64,000 nucleotides of DNA, taken from the NCBI GenBank assembly GCA_030141605.1, contig JAQGDQ010000703.1, forward strand, positions 1 through 64,000, written 5' to 3'. The stretch is from Tubiluchus corallicola (lineage: Eukaryota > Priapulida > Priapulimorpha > Priapulimorphida > Tubiluchidae). The notes beneath the pieces were generated by a model. It did not search any database and was not told the DNA's origin. It saw nothing but the letters and a program-made list of their open reading frames with translations. Of the stretch, positions 63,151 to 64,000 are shown in pieces; within the stretch, counting starts at the first letter, position 1; every line of letters starts with the position of its first letter. Both the position numbers and the translations under genes were made by a program.

Positions 63151-63414
63151 ATCAAAATGTTATTCTTCCTCCTTAACACTAAACAGAATGGGCAAGGTTG
63201 CCGCGTAAGCGAACACAGCCTTCGGGGTATTAATAGCCCCACAGCATGAGTGAATATATGAGCCTTTTATTAGAACGAGTATGAGAGTTGCGTAGGAAAG
63301 CAGTCTCAGCAAATATAACAGACAACGTTGAGATACAAGCGTGAGTTTCGCTAGCGTTGAAAAATTATTGATCTTAGAATGAAAAATTTAATCATCTTGT
63401 TGAAATTACACATT

Positions 63415-63660
63415 ATTACCATACGGATGGAGACGACGAGAGGGAGAGAAGAGAATTAGTGAGAGAAAGAGAGCAAGGAAGAGGGAAAGACAGAGAGGAA
63501 AGATAGAAAGAGAAAGGGGGAGGGAAGTAGACAAACAGAGATAGAAAGGGGGAGTTAGGGAGAGCAAAGGGGAGGAAAAGAGAGAGGGGGGAGGGAGGTA
63601 GAAAGACAGAGAGGCAGAGTGAGTGTGTGTGTGTGTGCGTGCGTGCGTGCTTGTGTGTGA
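63415..63660. repeat. Purine-rich (GA) tract and (GT)n microsatellite
   Basis: GAGA/GGGAG-rich strand-asymmetric sequence to about 63615, then (GT)n with GCGTGC. Confidence 0.95.
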
Positions 63661-63935
63661 AGGAGGGTGTAGAATATTTTTTATAAAAATTATCACAAAC
63701 AAGACCAACGACCATCCATGTAGTGCTTTCCGTAATGTCATTCTTGTTTTTATCAAAACTTAGTTTTCCCTCCGTGGTTTCCCTCTTCAGTTTTGTGAAT
63801 GACATACAAAATTTCGTAAAAATTCATCTGGCAGGCCAGCAGGAAAAATACAGAGGTCTTGGAGAATGCCGAGGGGGCATCTGCAAACGTATAAACGTCA
63901 AGGGGTAAACAATATATCTTTTAACTAAGATAACT

Positions 63936-63985
63936 CGCAAGGTCAAGGTCAAGTATGCTCGCAAGGTCAAGGTCAAGTCAACTAC
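63936..63985. repeat. Two copies of CGCAAGGTCAAGGTCAAGT
   Basis: The 24-bp unit occurs twice near the window end; it resembles the AAGGTCA-rich array at 9172-9695. Confidence 0.8.
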
Positions 63986-64000
63986 ACAATTGGCTTGAAC

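Overview
This is eukaryotic DNA from an invertebrate animal. The evidence is an intron-rich animal gene with GT-AG splice sites, a 5S rRNA-like sequence, TTAGGG-type tracts, several clades of LINE remnant, TA-flanked and hAT-like inverted-repeat elements, and very many minisatellites. The species is not certain; a mollusc or other lophotrochozoan would fit, but this is inference.

The main gene is on the minus strand from the ATG at 46145 to the left edge. It is a p190 RhoGAP (ARHGAP35/ARHGAP5 family; RhoGAPp190 of flies). Nineteen coding exons (46145 down to 2485) were rebuilt from homology to the vertebrate protein and from splice sites. All exon phases agree, giving 3841 nt, or 1280 codons plus one base. 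They encode the N-terminal GTPase domain, the FF-domain region, two pseudo-GTPase domains and most of the linker. The catalytic RhoGAP domain is not in the window and should lie to the left, beyond a 35-bp satellite.

A second minus-strand gene occupies 60598-52289. Four phase-consistent exons encode the last 261 residues of a serine-rich, probably disordered protein that I do not recognise. Its 5' end is not resolved. A pair of CACGTG boxes at 63131-63150 is a weak promoter candidate.

Nearly everything else is repeat sequence in introns and intergenic DNA. Tandem arrays: 35 bp (1-2484), 34 bp (2661-2840), 21/18 bp (3129-7015), 21 bp (17783-18720), 42 bp (29035-30485), 30 bp (37489-38262), 34 bp (49805-50150), about 34 bp (52630-53165), 37 bp (54119-54895), and 42 bp passing into 54 bp (57975-60484). 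Inverted-repeat elements include three copies of a TA-flanked pogo/Tigger-like family with internally expanded repeats, five copies of a CAGGGATGAGAAT-ended MITE, three copies of a long-TIR MITE, two hAT-like copies with perfect 8-bp duplications, and a mariner-like relic with a multiplied transposase end. LINE remnants lie at 35.9, 41.5, 45.1 and 48.9 kb, and a retroposed fragment at 39.95 kb has an 18-bp target duplication.

The most unusual feature is that two long arrays (1-2484 and 58480-60484) begin exactly at 5' splice sites of coding exons, so that their monomers carry copies of, or near-matches to, the donor. The long open frames over the arrays are products of repeat periods divisible by three, not genes.
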